DNA from: Thermoanaerobaculum sp964488355
GTDB taxonomy: Bacteria > Acidobacteriota > Thermoanaerobaculia > Thermoanaerobaculales > Thermoanaerobaculaceae
Length of the DNA: 64,000 nt
Direction: 5' to 3'
NCBI GenBank assembly: GCA_964488355.1
Contig: CAZAUJ010000012.1
Span: 1 to 64,000 of the forward strand
Part shown: positions 25,451 through 33,873 of the stretch, one piece after another
Layout: every line of letters begins with the position of its first letter
Position numbering within the stretch: the stretch's first letter is position 1
Notes under the pieces: model-generated
Told to the model about the DNA's origin: nothing
Database searches by the model: none
Seen by the model: the letters and a program-made list of their open reading frames with translations, nothing else
Position numbers and translations under genes: made by a program

Positions 25451-26911
25451 ATGCCTCTGGTGCGTTCGCGAAAAAGCTCGCTGAGGGTTTTGCTGGTTAA
25501 ACCCCCAGCCAGCTTACCCACCATTCGCGCTTTGGCCCGCTTTTAGGCGCTCGAGGCCCTGGAGCTGGGGTATCTGGCCGGAGCTTTGCCCCGGCACCAT
25601 CAGGTGCTGGCCCTCGATTTGCGCTTTTCCGCCTTTCCCCAGGCCCACTTTGCTCGCGTGCTCAAAAGCTTCCAGCCCGATCTGGTGGGTTTGACCGCTT
25701 TTTCCCACGAGGCCCAACAGGCATGCCAACTGGCCAGCTTGACCAAGAAGCTCCAGCCAAAGGCAAAGGTGGTGGTCGGCGGCCATCATGCCACCGCTTG
25801 CCCGGAAAGCGTCCGCGTGCCGGGGGTGGATTGGGTAGTGCGGGGGGAAGGCTGCCGGCCCTTTGCTGAGCTGGGAGAGGCCTTGAGCCGGGGCGAAGAG
25901 CCACAGCCGCACGCGGAGCTGGTGCCCACCGGGCCTCAGTTTGCCACCTGGGTCACCGCGCCACCCCCCGCCTTTGCTTCCGCTAGAGAGCTCCCGCGCC
26001 CCCGGCACGATCTCTGGGACATGCGGCGCTACCGCATCGTTTGGACCCACGACCGTGCTCAGCCTTTCGCTCCCCTCTGGCGTTCCGTGGCCATGGTGCG
26101 CACCTCCTTTGGCTGTCGCATGCACTGCACCTTTTGCCCGGTGCTGGTGCTGTTCGGCGGCAAGCATTGGCCGCGGGACCCGGAAGATGTGGCCGAGGAA
26201 ATTGCCCAGCTGCCCGTGGGGCACGTGTACTTTTCCGATGACGAGAACCTCCTCGACCGCGAGTTTTCCCTCCGGCTGGCTGAGGCCTTACGGCAACGAG
26301 GGGTGAAGAAACGCTCCTTCGCTTGGGTACGCTAAACTACCGTGCTGAAAAACCCCGACGTGCTCGCTGCCTTCCGCGGCGTTGGCCCGGACTGCGTTTT
26401 TGTCGGCTTTGAGTTCGCCAGCGACGAACAGCTTAAAGCCGTAAGGAAAGGCGCCACCGTCCACCACAACCTTTTGGCCCACGACACGCTGCGACAGCTG
26501 GGAATCGCCGTGCACGGTGCCTTCATGGCCTTGACTTGCTTCACCCACGAAGACCTCGACCAGTTGGAAGCCTACCTGCGCTCCATGCCCCCGGCCGAAT
26601 GCAGTTTTACCGTCTGCTGTCCCTCCCCCGGAACCCCCGACTGGCAACGGCAAAAGGAGCGCTTTTGGGTCGCCGATCCATTTTCCGCGTACGACTGCAT
26701 GCACCCGCTGGCGCCCACCGCCCTCCCGCTGCCCGAGTTTGCCGAGCGCTTTGCTCGCCTGCACGCGGTGGCCGCCCCTCGGCACCCCTTCCGTCAGGTT
26801 CGCTGGCCCCTCCACCCAGGCCACCTTCTACGGGTGGAATGGGCCCAGCGGCGCTGCACCGCCACCCTGCGCCACATGCCACAAAACCTGCAACGCGCGG
26901 GCTGGCCATGA
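25451..26911 (+). pseudogene. B12-binding radical-SAM protein broken by two in-frame stop codons
   Basis: One reading frame from ATG 25451 to 26911 would encode about 486 residues, but it is cut by TAG at 25544-25546 and TAA at 26333-26335. Between and after the stops the family is clear: an N-terminal B12-binding-like domain (LRVLLVKPPASLPT, then VVVGGHHATACPE and VVRGEGCRPFAELGEAL), then the radical-SAM CxxxCxxC cluster in TSFGCRMHCTFCP, then VYFSDDENLLDREF, and after the second stop VLKNPDVLAAFRGVGPDCVF. No frameshift is needed to read it. The two stops suggest recent nonsense mutations; readthrough is possible but unsupported. Proteins of this class carry out methylations and other radical reactions; substrate unknown. 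Confidence 0.75.
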
Positions 26912-26969
26912 GCACCCCACCGCCGCCAGCTACCCGTCGCGTGACGTAAACTTGCCTGGGAGGGTGGCT

Positions 26970-28610
26970 ATGCTGGCCCGCGTGCTCGTGCTTTTGCTGT
27001 TGCCGTTTCCGCTTTTGGCGCAGACGACACAGGCGACGATTACTCAGGAGGAGCTGCGCGCCTACGTGAGCTTTCTCGCCTCGGACCTGCTGGAGGGCCG
27101 CACTCCCGGAACCCGTGGCTCCCAGCTGGCGCGCCTTTACCTGGCCAGCCAGCTGGCCGCTTGGGGCTACCAACCCGCGGGAGAAGGGGGCAGCTACGAG
27201 CAAAAGGTGCCCATGGTGGGAATCGAAACGCAGGTGCCGGCAAAATGGGTTTTCACCGGCAAACACGGCCAGCTGGAACTGGAGTTCCTACGGGATTTCA
27301 TTGCCGTCTCCGGGCTGCAGGCCCCCAAGGCCGAGCTGACCAACGCTGCCCTGGTATTCGTGGGTTACGGCATCCAAGCCAAGGAGCATCAATGGGACGA
27401 TTTCAAAGGCGAGGACGTGCGGGGCAAGGTGCTGGTGTTTCTCAATAACGACCCAGACTGGGACCCCAACCTCTTCGCTGGCCCCACCCGCCTTTACTAC
27501 GGCCGCTGGAGCTACAAGTACGAAAAGGCCGCGGAACTGGGGGCAGCCGGTGCGCTGATCATTCACACCACGCCTTCTGCCGGCTACCCCTGGGCGGTGG
27601 TGGTGAATTCTTGGACGGGCACGCAGTTTGAGCTGCCTGCCGAAGACGAAGCACGGGTTGCCGTCAAGGGTTGGATCACAGAGGAAGCCGCCAAGCGACT
27701 TTTTGCCCTGGCTGGTCTGTCCCTGGAACAGGCAATCCAGCAAGCCCGAAGCCCCAACTTCCGGCCCGTCCCCTTGGGTCTTACCACGTCTTTGGGGCTC
27801 ACCAACCGCCTGTCGCACATCGAGGGGGCCAACGTCTTGGGGCTGTTGCCCGGTTCGGACCCGCAGAAGGCGCAGGAGATGGTCGTGCTTACCGCCCACC
27901 ACGACCACCTGGGGGTGGGTCTGCCCGACGAGCGGGGCGACAGCATCTACAACGGTGCGCGCGACAACGCCGCCGGCTGCGCCCAGGTGCTGGCCATTGC
28001 CCGCGCCCTGGCGAGCTTGCCCAGACCCGCTCGCTCGGTGCTGGTGGCCTTCGTGGACGGAGAGGAGTCGGGCCTTTTGGGTTCCGCCTTTTTGGCTGCC
28101 AACCCACCCGTCCCACCCGCTCGCTTGGCGGCGGTGGTGAACTACGACGGGGGCAACATTTTCGGCCGCACCCGTGACGTAGCGCAGGTAGGGAGAGGAA
28201 AAAGCACCCTGGATGGCATCTTGGATGCGGCAGCTGGCAAGCAGGGACGGGTGGTGGTGCCCGACCCGTTCCCCGACCGCGGCTCCTTTTACCGGTCCGA
28301 CCACTTCAGCTTGGCGCGGGTCGGTGTGCCCGGCTTGTACTTTAAATCGGGGATCGACGTCATCGGCAAACCTGCCGGCTGGGGAAAGACCCAGGCAGAG
28401 GCTTGGGAAGCGCAGCACTACCACCGCCCTTCCGACGAGCTGAGGTCGGACTGGGATTTTGCCGGCATGGTGGAGGATGCAGAGCTGGGCCTGGCCTGCC
28501 TGCTGGCAGTGGCTCAAGCACCGGAGATGCCCAGCTGGTTGCCCAACGACGAGTTTGCTCCGGCTCGGGCGCACGCGCTGGCGGCCCTGGCCGCCCCCTC
28601 GCGGCCATGA
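26970..28610 (+). CDS. Secreted M28-family zinc aminopeptidase with PA domain
   Basis: A 546-residue metallopeptidase. Residues 1-17 are a signal peptide (MLARVLVLLLLPFPLLAQ). A protease-associated (PA) insert lies in the first half (LVFVGYGIQAKEHQWDDFKG). The di-zinc site residues are visible as AHHDHLG (His), GARDNAAGCAQVL (Asp), DGEESGLLGS (catalytic Glu pair), NYDGGN (Asp) and HYHRPSDEL (His). It likely removes N-terminal residues from peptides in the periplasm. ATG 26970 follows GGGAGGG. Its stop overlaps the moeA start as ATGA, an unusual pairing that places moeA under this gene's promoter. Confidence 0.9.
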   Translation: MLARVLVLLLLPFPLLAQTTQATITQEELRAYVSFLASDLLEGRTPGTRGSQLARLYLASQLAAWGYQPAGEGGSYEQKVPMVGIETQVPAKWVFTGKHGQLELEFLRDFIAVSGLQAPKAELTNAALVFVGYGIQAKEHQWDDFKGEDVRGKVLVFLNNDPDWDPNLFAGPTRLYYGRWSYKYEKAAELGAAGALIIHTTPSAGYPWAVVVNSWTGTQFELPAEDEARVAVKGWITEEAAKRLFALAGLSLEQAIQQARSPNFRPVPLGLTTSLGLTNRLSHIEGANVLGLLPGSDPQKAQEMVVLTAHHDHLGVGLPDERGDSIYNGARDNAAGCAQVLAIARALASLPRPARSVLVAFVDGEESGLLGSAFLAANPPVPPARLAAVVNYDGGNIFGRTRDVAQVGRGKSTLDGILDAAAGKQGRVVVPDPFPDRGSFYRSDHFSLARVGVPGLYFKSGIDVIGKPAGWGKTQAEAWEAQHYHRPSDELRSDWDFAGMVEDAELGLACLLAVAQAPEMPSWLPNDEFAPARAHALAALAAPSRP

Positions 28611-29788
28611 AAACGCCTCAGCAGGCCTGGGAGCTGCTGGCCTCGGTGGTTTCACCTGGGCCAACAGAGATAAGGCCGCTCGCTCAAGCAGCCGGCCGGT
28701 ACCTGGCAGCAGCCGTTAGGGCTGAGCTCTCCTTCCCCCCCGCCCCGGTGGCAGCCATGGACGGCTACGCTGTGCGCTGCAGCGAGGCGGCCGGGCGCGG
28801 CCTGCCGGTGGCGCTCACCGTTAAAGCTGGCGACCCGCCCCAGGTGCTTCCTCCCGCCACCTGTGCCCGCATCTTCACTGGTGCCTTAGTGCCAGAAGGT
28901 GCAGACGCGGTGGTGGCCCAGGAGGTGGTGGAGCTGGCAGCTGGGCAGGTGCGCTTTCCCGCTGCCATCCCGAAAGGGGCCAACATCCGCCACCGAGGGG
29001 AAGTTTTTGCCGAGGGTGGCGAGCTGCTGCCGCCAGGAACCCGCCTTACGGCCGTGCCCCTGGCCCTTTTGGCTGCCGCCGGGCTGCGGCGGGTTCCGGT
29101 GGTGGCCGAGCCGAGGGTGGGCCTGCTGGTTACTGGCAGCGAGCTCACCACTGCCAAGCCCAGGCCCGGGCAAATCGTGGACAGCAACACTCCCATGCTG
29201 CAAAACCTTTTGGCTGGCGAGCCGGTACGGCGTGTCCGCCCGCAGCGGGTACCGGACGAGCTGCCCCGGCTTCGGCAGGCACTGAGCCAGGCGCTGCAGG
29301 AGGCGCAGGTTGTCATCACCACTGGCGGGGTGTCGGTGGGCGAGCTGGACCTGCTACCCCAAGCCCTGGCGGAGCTGGGGACAGAGGTGCTGTTCCACAA
29401 GGTGGCCATGCAGCCGGGAAAGCCCATCCTGGTGGCGCGCCACGGTGCCAGCTGGCTGGTGGGGTTGCCCGGCAATTCGGTTTCCGCCCTGGTTGGCTTC
29501 CGGCTTTTCGCCCGCCCACTGCTGCGCGCCCTCGCTGGCGACCGCCAGGCTTTTTCCGGGCCTTGGATCCCCCTGCCACTGGCCAAGGCAGCCAGAAACC
29601 CAGGCCAGCGAACGCAGTTTCGACCCGCGCGCCTTTGTCTGACGTCCAACGGCGTGGCAGTGGAGGTCCTGCCTTGGAAGGGCTCACACGACCTGCGGGC
29701 AGCCGCCTTCGCCACGCACCTGGCCCAGCTGGAACCAGGCGTCCAGGAGCCGCCAGGCGCCCTGGTGCCGGTTTTGCCCTTGGCTTAG
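28607..29788 (+). CDS. moeA: Molybdopterin molybdotransferase MoeA
   Basis: A 393-residue MoeA that inserts molybdate into adenylated molybdopterin. Hallmarks: PVAAMDGYAVRCSEA near the start, ARIFTGALVPEGADAVV, the MoCF_biosynth motif ITTGGVSVGELDLL and the C-terminal MQPGKPILV...LVGLPGNSVSALVGF. The ATG overlaps the stop of the aminopeptidase gene. It lies upstream of the Moco riboswitch, so it escapes the control applied to moaA and the genes after it. Confidence 0.94.
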   Translation: MKTPQQAWELLASVVSPGPTEIRPLAQAAGRYLAAAVRAELSFPPAPVAAMDGYAVRCSEAAGRGLPVALTVKAGDPPQVLPPATCARIFTGALVPEGADAVVAQEVVELAAGQVRFPAAIPKGANIRHRGEVFAEGGELLPPGTRLTAVPLALLAAAGLRRVPVVAEPRVGLLVTGSELTTAKPRPGQIVDSNTPMLQNLLAGEPVRRVRPQRVPDELPRLRQALSQALQEAQVVITTGGVSVGELDLLPQALAELGTEVLFHKVAMQPGKPILVARHGASWLVGLPGNSVSALVGFRLFARPLLRALAGDRQAFSGPWIPLPLAKAARNPGQRTQFRPARLCLTSNGVAVEVLPWKGSHDLRAAAFATHLAQLEPGVQEPPGALVPVLPLA

Positions 29789-29812
29789 ATTGCGTCTCAC
29801 TTCACGAGGTCC

Positions 29813-29841
29813 TTGCCTTTTTTTGACGAGTGGTCGATACT
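29813..29841 (+). promoter_or_regulatory. Promoter of the Moco operon (TTGCCT-N17-GATACT)
   Basis: TTGCCT (29813-29818) and GATACT (29836-29841) are 17 bp apart. Transcription would start at about 29848, just at the 5' edge of the riboswitch. Confidence 0.5.
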
Positions 29842-29845
29842 GTAA

Positions 29846-29973
29846 CTGTCTCCGACCCGACCCGCCTAAAGGGTTGCCCATGGCGGGCGGGCGGCGGGTT
29901 GCCAGCGGCGGCTGGCGACCCCGAGGGCCGTCCTGGAAACGGGACGACCTCCCGAAATTGGAAAGGAGGCAGC
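29846..29973 (+). ncRNA. Molybdenum cofactor (Moco) riboswitch with SD-sequestering switch
   Basis: The 185-base moaA leader holds a highly structured element like the Moco riboswitch. It opens with TCTCCGACC, then CCCGCCTAAAGGGTTGCCCA with CCCGCC pairing to GGCGGG and an inner GGG/CCC pair. A long hairpin follows: GGGTTGCCAGC, loop GGCG, GCTGGCGACCC. Then comes GTCCTGGAAACGGGAC, a stem capped by the GGAAAC motif. CCTCC at 29948-29952 can pair either with GAGG at 29923-29926 or with the moaA Shine-Dalgarno GGAGG at 29965-29969, which suggests translational control. Moco riboswitches repress moa genes when cofactor (or tungsten cofactor) is abundant. The identification rests on remembered consensus features and its place before moaA. 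Confidence 0.85.
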
Positions 29974-30942
29974 ATGCGCCCAGCCACCGAACCCCCAGGA
30001 CCAAGCCAAGTTCTCCGGGTGTCCCTCACCGACCGCTGCAACCTGCGCTGCCGTTACTGCATGCCTGCCCAGGGAGTCCAGGTCGTCCCGCCGGGGCAGC
30101 TACCCAGCTTGGAAGAGCTGGCGGAAGCCGTCGCTTTCACCGTGCGCCATTTGAACGTCAGGCGCGTCAAGCTCACCGGCGGCGAACCGCTGGTGCGGCG
30201 GGGGGCAGCGGAGTTCGTGCGGCGTGTGGCTGCGCTATCGGGGGTGCAGGAGGTTTCGATGACCACCAACGGCACCTTGCTGTGCAGCCTCGCCGCCGCC
30301 CTCAAAGCAGCGGGCTTGGCGCGGGTCAACGTGTCGTTGGACACGCTTAACCCGGACCGTTTTCGCCAGCTCACCCGCGGGGGTGAGGTGCAGGCGGTGC
30401 TGGCGGGAATCCAGGCGGCGCAAGCGGCAGGTTTGGCTCCCATCAAGCTCAACACCGTCCTGCGCGCCTCCAGCTTCGCCGAAGACGTGCCCGAGCTGGT
30501 GGCCTACGCCACCCGCCAAGGCTTGGAACTGCGCTTCATTGAGCTCATGCGTACGGGCACTGAGGCCTGGTGGTGTAACCAGGAGTACGTGAGTGCCGAG
30601 ACAGTGCGACAGTTTCTCACCAGCTGGGGAGAACTCACCCCCCTGCCGTCTCCGGCTGCTGGCCCGGCTCGCCGCATGCGCTTTGTATGGCAGGGCGGCC
30701 AGGTGGTTTTGGGGTTCATCACGCCCGTGTCCCACAGCTTTTGCCAGGCCTGCACCCGCTTGCGGCTGGATGCTCGGGGTCACTTGCGCCGGTGCCTCAT
30801 GGACCCGTTCACCTTGCCGCTGGCGGATTACCTGCGTCAGGGAGAAGAGGCGGCTTTGGCCGCCATCAAGCCCTACCTGGCGGGCAAAAAGCCGCCAGCC
30901 GAGATGGCTTCGTCCCTGCCGATGGTGGCGGTTGGAGGTTGA
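29974..30942 (+). CDS. moaA: GTP 3',8-cyclase MoaA (radical SAM)
   Basis: A 322-residue enzyme for the first step of molybdopterin synthesis. The N-terminal radical-SAM cluster is TDRCNLRCRYCMPAQG (CxxxCxxC), the SAM-binding loop is KLTGGEPLVRRG, and the second cluster at the C-terminus is FCQACTRLRLDARGHLRRCL. The protein ends in the conserved double glycine required for activity. ATG 29974 has an AAAGGAGG ribosome site that the upstream riboswitch can mask. moaC follows one base after the stop. Confidence 0.96.
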   Translation: MRPATEPPGPSQVLRVSLTDRCNLRCRYCMPAQGVQVVPPGQLPSLEELAEAVAFTVRHLNVRRVKLTGGEPLVRRGAAEFVRRVAALSGVQEVSMTTNGTLLCSLAAALKAAGLARVNVSLDTLNPDRFRQLTRGGEVQAVLAGIQAAQAAGLAPIKLNTVLRASSFAEDVPELVAYATRQGLELRFIELMRTGTEAWWCNQEYVSAETVRQFLTSWGELTPLPSPAAGPARRMRFVWQGGQVVLGFITPVSHSFCQACTRLRLDARGHLRRCLMDPFTLPLADYLRQGEEAALAAIKPYLAGKKPPAEMASSLPMVAVGG

Positions 30943-30943
30943 G

Positions 30944-31429
30944 ATGAGCGAGCTGACGCATGTGGATGAGCAAGGGCGGGCACGCATGGTGGATGTGGGG
31001 GAAAAACCGGCCACCCTCCGCCGGGCAGTGGCTGCCGCCACCCTGGTAGTGGGTGAAACGATTGCCCAGGCGGTGCGGGAGGGCAAAACACCCAAAGGCG
31101 ACATCTTTCAGGTGGCGCGGATTGCTGGCATTCAGGCAGCCAAACGCACCTCCGACCTCATCCCCCTTTGCCACCAGCTCCCGCTGGAGCACGTGAGCGT
31201 GGACTTCCAGCTGGAGGCGGACCGAATCCACGTCACCGCCCAGGCGCGAGCCACGGCCAAGACGGGCGTGGAAATGGAGGCGCTCACGGCAGCTGCCGTT
31301 GCCGCGCTTACCCTCTACGACATGCTCAAAGCCTTGGGCAAGGGCATGGTGGTGGAAAGCCTTTGCCTGCTCCGCAAGGAAGGGGGCAAGTCGGGCCTTT
31401 GGCTCCGGGAGGAGGAACATGCAAGGTAA
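30944..31429 (+). CDS. moaC: Cyclic pyranopterin monophosphate synthase MoaC
   Basis: A 161-residue MoaC, acting right after MoaA. The family signatures are THVDEQGRARMVDVGEKP, KGDIFQVARIAGIQAAKRTS, LIPLCHQLPLEHV and the C-terminal TGVEMEALTAAAVAALTLYD. The ATG at 30944 has GGAGG inside the end of moaA. The next gene overlaps its 3' end by 11 bp. moaD and moaE, needed for the next step, are not in the window. Confidence 0.96.
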   Translation: MSELTHVDEQGRARMVDVGEKPATLRRAVAAATLVVGETIAQAVREGKTPKGDIFQVARIAGIQAAKRTSDLIPLCHQLPLEHVSVDFQLEADRIHVTAQARATAKTGVEMEALTAAAVAALTLYDMLKALGKGMVVESLCLLRKEGGKSGLWLREEEHAR

Positions 31430-32381
31430 GGTGGCGTTTGTGTGCGTTTCGGAGAAAAAGGGCACACCCAAGCGGGCTATCCCCGAGGGCCAGTTGCTGG
31501 CCAATCACGGTTTGGCCGGGGACGCCCACGCCGGGCCCTGGCACCGGCAGGTAAGCCTCTTGAACGCCCAGGACATCGAGTTCATGCGCTCAAAGGGTCT
31601 GAAGCTGCGGCCGGGGGCCTTCGGGGAAAACCTGGTGGTGGAGGGCTTGAACTTGGACCAGTTGGGCATTGGCTCGCGGATCGCGGTCGGCACAGCTGAG
31701 CTAGAGATCACCCAGGTGGGCAAGGAGTGCCACACCCGCTGCGCCATTTTTTACAAGACCGGTGACTGCATCATGCCTCGGGCGGGGCTGTTTGCACGGG
31801 TGCGGCAGGGAGGGGCGGTCAGGCCGGGCGACACGCTGACAGTGACCCATTGGGTGCCGCGGTCGGTGCCGGTGGCGGGGGTGATTACCGTGTCCGATTC
31901 CGCCGCTGCTGGAACGGCTGCCGATACCGCCGGGCCAGCGGTTGCCCAGTTGCTGACCGAACAGCTTCGGGCTCACGTGGCGGAAAGCCTGGTGGTCGCG
32001 GATGAAGTGGCGGCCATTCAACACGGCATTCGCCAGTTGGCCAGCCGCGGCTTCGACCTTCTGCTGACCGTGGGCGGGACCGGACTGGGACCGCGCGACG
32101 TAACCCCCGAGGCCACGCGCGCTGTGATCCAGCGGGAGGTACCCGGACTGGCCGAGGCCATGCGTGCCGCTTCCGCCGCCCATACACCTCGCGCCTGGTT
32201 ACAGCGGGGCGTGGCCGGCACCCTCGGCCGTACCCTCGTAATCAACCTGCCGGGCAGCCGCAAAGCTGCCTGCGAAAACCTCCACGTGATCCTGCCATTG
32301 TTGCCCCATGCTCTGGCCCTCCTCCGAGGGGAAACGGCCCACCAAGAGACGGAGCGCGAGCGCCAGCGGGTGGCCTCATGA
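31419..32381 (+). CDS. MOSC domain fused to MogA-type molybdopterin adenylyltransferase
   Basis: A 320-residue two-domain protein. Residues 1-150 are a MOSC domain, with LRPGAFGENLVVEGL, EITQVGKECHTRCAIFYKT and MPRAGLFARVRQGG; its conserved Cys is present. MOSC domains bind Moco or carry sulfur to it. Residues 158-310 are a MogA/MoaB domain, with GVITVSDSAAAGTAADTAGP, LLTVGGTGLGPRDVTPEATR and LVINLPGSRKAA; it should adenylate molybdopterin before MoeA adds molybdenum. ATG 31419 has GGAGG within moaC, and its stop overlaps modA. The fusion may hand cofactor from adenylation to MOSC-dependent maturation. Confidence 0.88.
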   Translation: MQGKVAFVCVSEKKGTPKRAIPEGQLLANHGLAGDAHAGPWHRQVSLLNAQDIEFMRSKGLKLRPGAFGENLVVEGLNLDQLGIGSRIAVGTAELEITQVGKECHTRCAIFYKTGDCIMPRAGLFARVRQGGAVRPGDTLTVTHWVPRSVPVAGVITVSDSAAAGTAADTAGPAVAQLLTEQLRAHVAESLVVADEVAAIQHGIRQLASRGFDLLLTVGGTGLGPRDVTPEATRAVIQREVPGLAEAMRAASAAHTPRAWLQRGVAGTLGRTLVINLPGSRKAACENLHVILPLLPHALALLRGETAHQETERERQRVAS

Positions 32382-33106
32382 TCGTGCTGTTGGTGCTGGC
32401 CTTGGCCTCCCCACCGGTGGAGCTTTTGGTCTTTGCCGGCGCAGCCAACAAACCGGTCCTGGACCAGGCAGCCGTGCAGCTCCGCTCCCAGGAAAACCTG
32501 CGGTTGGTGTTCTCCTACGGCGGCTCGGGTACGGTGCTGTCGCAAATGCAGTTGGCCCGCCGCGGCGACCTCTACATCCCGGGAAGCCACGACTGGCTGG
32601 AGCGAGCCACCGCTCGAGGAGTGGTGGATCCCGCGACGCGGACGGATTTCGCCTACCTTCGCCCGGCCCTCCTCGTCCTTAGGGGCAACCCCAAAGGCAT
32701 CAAGACCTTGGCTGACCTCGGGCGGGCGGACGTGAAGGCGGCCATGGCCGAGCCGCGCAGCGTGTGCGTGGGTGAGTACGCCGTGGGGGTTTTGCGCCGC
32801 GCCGGCTTGGAGAGCCTGTTGCTCCCACGCCTGGCTCGGGCTGCCTCCTGCGAAGCGGTCGGCAACCTGCTGGCCACCCAAACGGTGGATGCGGTGCTGG
32901 GGTGGGACGTTTTCACCGCCTGGTACCCAAGCCAAGTGGAAACCGTTCCCCTGCCCGCGGAGCTCGCCCCCGATCAAGCCACCATTTCCGGTGCGGTGGC
33001 GGTGTTTTCCCAGCACAAGGCCGAGGCTGCCCGTGTGCTTGCTTGGCTGGCTGGGCCTCAGGGCCAAACCCTCTGGCGCCAGGCCGGGTACCGCACGGAG
33101 CCGTGA
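32378..33106 (+). CDS. modA: Molybdate ABC transporter substrate-binding protein ModA
   Basis: A 242-residue periplasmic binding protein. A short signal peptide (MIVLLVLALASPPVEL) leads into LLVFAGAANKPVLDQAAVQL and VFSYGGSGTVLSQMQLARRG, the anion-contacting Ser/Gly loops typical of ModA. The C-terminal part has VDAVLGWDVFTAWYP and ISGAVAVFSQHKAEAARVLA. It captures molybdate (possibly tungstate). The ATG overlaps the preceding stop (ATGA), and modB overlaps its own stop. Confidence 0.88.
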   Translation: MIVLLVLALASPPVELLVFAGAANKPVLDQAAVQLRSQENLRLVFSYGGSGTVLSQMQLARRGDLYIPGSHDWLERATARGVVDPATRTDFAYLRPALLVLRGNPKGIKTLADLGRADVKAAMAEPRSVCVGEYAVGVLRRAGLESLLLPRLARAASCEAVGNLLATQTVDAVLGWDVFTAWYPSQVETVPLPAELAPDQATISGAVAVFSQHKAEAARVLAWLAGPQGQTLWRQAGYRTEP

Positions 33107-33873
33107 CCAACCAGCCTTCCCCCTTTGGCTTAGCCGGCGCCAGCTCCGCTGTGGTTCTGGCCCTGTTTGTGGCTTTGCTGCTGGCCAACCTGGGCCTGCT
33201 GGCGGCCACGGGTCCGGGGCGCCAACCAGCCATGGCGGCTCTTCTGCCCCTGTTCCTGAGCCTGGCAGCGGCGGCCCTGGCAACTTTTTTAGCCTTTGCC
33301 CTGGGAGTTCCAGCGGCCTACGTTTTGGCTCGCCGGCGCGCGGGTTGGGTGGCGGCCGCCGGCTGGCTTTTGGACTTGCCCCTGGTGCTTTCGCCCATCG
33401 CGGTAGGTACCGCGCTCCTGCTCTTTTTGCAGCGAGCTCCTGGCTCCTGGATGGAGTCCTTGGTGGGCTTCACCTTCCGTTTCCCCGGGGTGGTATTGGC
33501 CCAGTTCACCGTGGTGCTGGCCCTGGTGGTACGCACCGCCTCCGCCGCCTTTGCCCACGTGGATCCCCTGTGGGAGCGACAGGCGAGTCTTTACGGTGCC
33601 TCCCGCTTTTTCATCCTCACCCGCGTGACCTTGCCGGCCGCGCGGCCGGGGTTGCAGGCCGCCTTGGTCCTGGCCTTTGGCCGCGCCCTAGGCGAGTTTG
33701 GGGCAACGGTGACGGTAGCAGGGACCATTCCCGGCCGCACCGAAACCTTGGCCACCGGCGTGGCCATGGCCTTAGCCAGCGGGGAGCTACGGCTGGCGGC
33801 GCAGCTTTCCCTCTTGCTCGTGGCCACCGCGGGTGCGGTGCTTCTGCTGCTGCGCCGGTGGGAGGGACGGTGA
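33103..33873 (+). CDS. modB: Molybdate ABC transporter permease ModB
   Basis: A 256-residue permease with five to six helices. The BPD_transp_1 pattern is clear: FALGVPAAYVLARRRA, DLPLVLSPIAVGTALLL and the EAA-like coupling loop with LYGASRFFILTRVTLPAARP and FGRALGEFGATVTVAGTIPG, the last being typical of ModB/CysT-type permeases. The GTG start overlaps the modA stop as GTGA. Confidence 0.9.
   Translation: MTNQPSPFGLAGASSAVVLALFVALLLANLGLLAATGPGRQPAMAALLPLFLSLAAAALATFLAFALGVPAAYVLARRRAGWVAAAGWLLDLPLVLSPIAVGTALLLFLQRAPGSWMESLVGFTFRFPGVVLAQFTVVLALVVRTASAAFAHVDPLWERQASLYGASRFFILTRVTLPAARPGLQAALVLAFGRALGEFGATVTVAGTIPGRTETLATGVAMALASGELRLAAQLSLLLVATAGAVLLLLRRWEGR

Noticed and set aside
25544..26335. 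Pyrrolysine or selenocysteine readthrough at the stops of the radical-SAM gene
   Set aside because: The stops are TAG and TAA, not TGA, and no tRNA-Pyl or other recoding signal is seen; two different stops fit mutation better.
27288..28664. A 458-codon minus frame opposite the M28 peptidase gene
   Set aside because: No motif, and the opposite strand is clearly coding.
32018..33283. A 421-codon minus frame opposite the fusion gene and modA
   Set aside because: Shadow of well-identified genes in conserved operon order.
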